This document shows positions 45,771-47,190 of a stretch of DNA of 47,190 bases, one piece after another (positions within the stretch are counted from its first letter, which is position 1; the number at the start of each line of letters is the position of its first letter). Made by a program: the position numbers and the translations under genes. The notes below the pieces were generated by a model that was not told where the DNA came from, searched no databases, and worked only from the letters and a program-made list of their open reading frames with translations. The stretch comes from an uncultured Prochlorococcus sp. (GTDB taxonomy: Bacteria; Cyanobacteriota; Cyanobacteriia; PCC-6307; Cyanobiaceae). Where the stretch lies: contig CACGVZ010000011.1 of the NCBI GenBank assembly GCA_902576415.1, forward strand, positions 1-47,190. Reading direction: 5' to 3'.

Positions 45771-46697
45771 ATGACTTCTACACAATCCAAACCATCTCAT
45801 GGAAAAGGACGTGAATGCGTCATAACTCGACGTGCCTGCTTTAGTTCTAGTCACCGTTATTGGCTTCCTGAAAAAAGCCCAGAAGAAAATTTATCTCTTT
45901 TTGGAAAGTGCAGTATTGCACCAGGTCATGGTCATAATTATGAACTTATTGTTTCAATGGGTGGAGAACTAGACTCTGATGGAATGGTACTTAATCTCTC
46001 TGATGTAAAACACTCTATTAAAGATAAGGTTACTGGACAATTAGATTTTCGTTTTTTAAATGATGTCTGGCCTGAATTTAATGTTAATAAACAAGAAGGT
46101 ATACTTCCCACAACTGAAGCATTAGTAAAGGTCATTTGGAGTCGTCTGAAGGATGATTTACCTCTTACAAGTCTAAGACTTTATGAAAACCCAAATTTAT
46201 GGGCAGATTATTTTGGAAAAAACATGGAAGCATTTTTAACAGTACAAACTCATTTTGCAGCCGCTCACAGACTTGCAAAAGAAGAGATATCCTTTGATGA
46301 AAATAAAAAAATATATGGGAAATGTGCCAGAGTTAATGGACATGGTCATAACTATCTTGTCGATATAACTGTAAAAGGAGATATTGATAAAAGAACAGGA
46401 ATGGTTTGCGACTTATCTGCCCTCCAAGAGATAATTAACGATTTAGTTGTTGAACAACTAGATCATACTTTTCTTAATAAAGACATCGAATTTTTCCATA
46501 ATTGTGTTCCAACTGCTGAAAATATAGCTTTATATATTTCTGATATTCTTAAAAAACCTATACATAATCTTGGTGCAACATTACACAAAATAAGACTCCA
46601 GGAGAGTCCAAATAATGCTGCAGAAATTTATGTCGATCAAAAGTTAACCAATTCGTTGAATTTGAAATTGGAAAATAGTTTAGTCACGCAAACTTGA
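45771..46697 (+). CDS. Tandem-domain 6-pyruvoyl-tetrahydropterin synthase/QueD-like protein
   Basis: A 308-residue protein with two PTPS domains (about 15-150 and 155-300); a single-domain QueD is about 120-150. Each has the Zn-binding His set and the catalytic Cys: domain 1 H28, C47, H53, H55 (GKCSIAPGHGHNYEL); domain 2 FAAAHRL and GKCARVNGHGHNYLV. Each also has a D-H/D-F stretch (LDFRFLND, LDHTFLN). In domain 1 the latter lacks the usual His. It probably acts on dihydroneopterin triphosphate for pterin or queuosine precursors. It overlaps the next gene by 4 bp. Confidence 0.88.
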   Translation: MTSTQSKPSHGKGRECVITRRACFSSSHRYWLPEKSPEENLSLFGKCSIAPGHGHNYELIVSMGGELDSDGMVLNLSDVKHSIKDKVTGQLDFRFLNDVWPEFNVNKQEGILPTTEALVKVIWSRLKDDLPLTSLRLYENPNLWADYFGKNMEAFLTVQTHFAAAHRLAKEEISFDENKKIYGKCARVNGHGHNYLVDITVKGDIDKRTGMVCDLSALQEIINDLVVEQLDHTFLNKDIEFFHNCVPTAENIALYISDILKKPIHNLGATLHKIRLQESPNNAAEIYVDQKLTNSLNLKLENSLVTQT

Positions 46698-47190
46698 ATA
46701 TCCCAAGAGTAATAATTGTTATAGCATCAAGTATTGATGGGAGAATTGCTTTTCCTGGAGGTGGAGAATCGCATCTTGGCAGCGATGAAGATAAAAAAAT
46801 ATTAAATCAAAACTTATCAATGGTTGACGCCACCATTTTTGGTTTAGGTACTTTAATAGCTCATCAATCAACTTACCTAGTTAAAAATCTCACTGATAAT
46901 AACGAAGTAAATATATCAAAAAGCCAACCAATTTCTATAGTTGCTTCAAATAGCAAAAAATTTAATGGTAATTGGAAATACTTTCGTCAACCAATTAGAA
47001 GATGGCTAATAAGCTCAAGTAAAGTTGATAATTCTTCGAATAATGAATTCGAGAAAGAACTCTTTTTCGAAGATTCATGGGAAAAAACTTTAATTTCACT
47101 TAAAAAAAAAGGGATAAATAATTTAGCTCTTTTAGGAGGTGCAAAACTTATAAATTCATTTATAAAAGAGGATCTAATAACAGATATAAA
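46694..47190 (+). CDS. RibD-type reductase (3' end outside window)
   Basis: The reading frame is open from TTG at 46694 to the window end, 165 codons, and the gene continues. The start overlaps the PTPS-like stop by 4 bp (TTGA). VIIVIASSIDGRIAFPGG, the DATIFGLGTLIAHQSTY segment and NLALLGGAKLINSFIKEDLITDI match the pyrimidine reductase domain of RibD, which reduces the ribose of the riboflavin precursor. No deaminase domain precedes it, so it is a stand-alone reductase or a RibD-like protein. It contains an in-frame A9 run (47102-47110). Confidence 0.85.
   Translation, partial: MNIPRVIIVIASSIDGRIAFPGGGESHLGSDEDKKILNQNLSMVDATIFGLGTLIAHQSTYLVKNLTDNNEVNISKSQPISIVASNSKKFNGNWKYFRQPIRRWLISSSKVDNSSNNEFEKELFFEDSWEKTLISLKKKGINNLALLGGAKLINSFIKEDLITDI

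Noticed and set aside
45771..46697. Tandem PTPS domains as an assembly duplication
   Set aside because: The two domains differ widely in sequence and DNA, so they are an old fusion, not a recent duplication or assembly error.

Overview
The window looks like backbone chromosome from a free-living marine picocyanobacterium, most probably Prochlorococcus of a high-light-adapted lineage. The reasons are: very AT-rich sequence, tightly packed genes on both strands with many overlaps, frequent TTG starts, and a gene set specific to oxygenic phototrophs. That set includes the cyanobacterial NDH-1 subunits NdhM and NdhO, Ycf3, Ycf34, RbcR, the RpaA/RpaB response regulators, and the plant-type poly-cis carotene pathway. 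The genus is an inference from gene content; no database was consulted.

Layout. 1-3.9 kb: end of citrate synthase, then the ndhA-ndhI-ndhG-ndhE operon. 3.9-8.9 kb: NAD kinase, a CYTH protein, a small protein, a PedR-like mini-LuxR regulator, metF, a sugar-nucleotidyltransferase and scpA. 9-15.5 kb: ndhD, ndhF, a Z-ISO/NnrU membrane protein, the divergent LysR regulator rbcR, a DUF3172 protein and ndhM. 15.5-20.5 kb: crtP-crtB, an RRM protein, CCA-adding enzyme, ycf34 and tsaB. 20.5-25.3 kb (minus strand): a probable operon rpaB-plsX-fabH-fabD-plsC that joins a light/redox response regulator to phospholipid and fatty-acid initiation. 25.4-32.1 kb: radA, ycf3, a copper P-type ATPase, tmk-holB and rpaA. 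32.1-33.7 kb: the only loose stretch, with a large AT-rich hairpin, a small hypothetical gene, a decayed FKBP-type prolyl isomerase and tRNA-Asn with its terminator. 33.7-47.2 kb: an ECF-like ATPase, UPF0367 protein, cysK, a J-domain protein, ndhO, an epimerase, an LpxB-like protein, a TPR protein, an A-type Fe-S carrier, crtQ with an SRPBCC protein, hemD, rbfA, a Ycf33-like protein, a glutathione S-transferase broken at an A9 run, a secreted hypothetical protein, shikimate kinase, a tandem-domain PTPS/QueD-like protein and the start of a RibD-like reductase.

Functional themes. Eight NDH-1 subunits (A, I, G, E, D, F, M, O) lie in about 36 kb. Phytoene synthase, both desaturases and a probable zeta-carotene isomerase lie within about 29 kb, which is most of the route from GGPP to poly-cis lycopene. 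Both OmpR-family master regulators of cyanobacterial light and circadian output are present.

I found no mobile element, CRISPR array, phage module or defence island, and no clear new system. The most unusual items are a tandem-repeat N-terminal extension on PlsX, a Z-ISO gene facing rbcR across a perfect LysR-type palindrome, divergent genes whose start codons are one base apart, a perfect hairpin between ndhA and ndhI, a large hairpin upstream of rpaA, and two broken genes.
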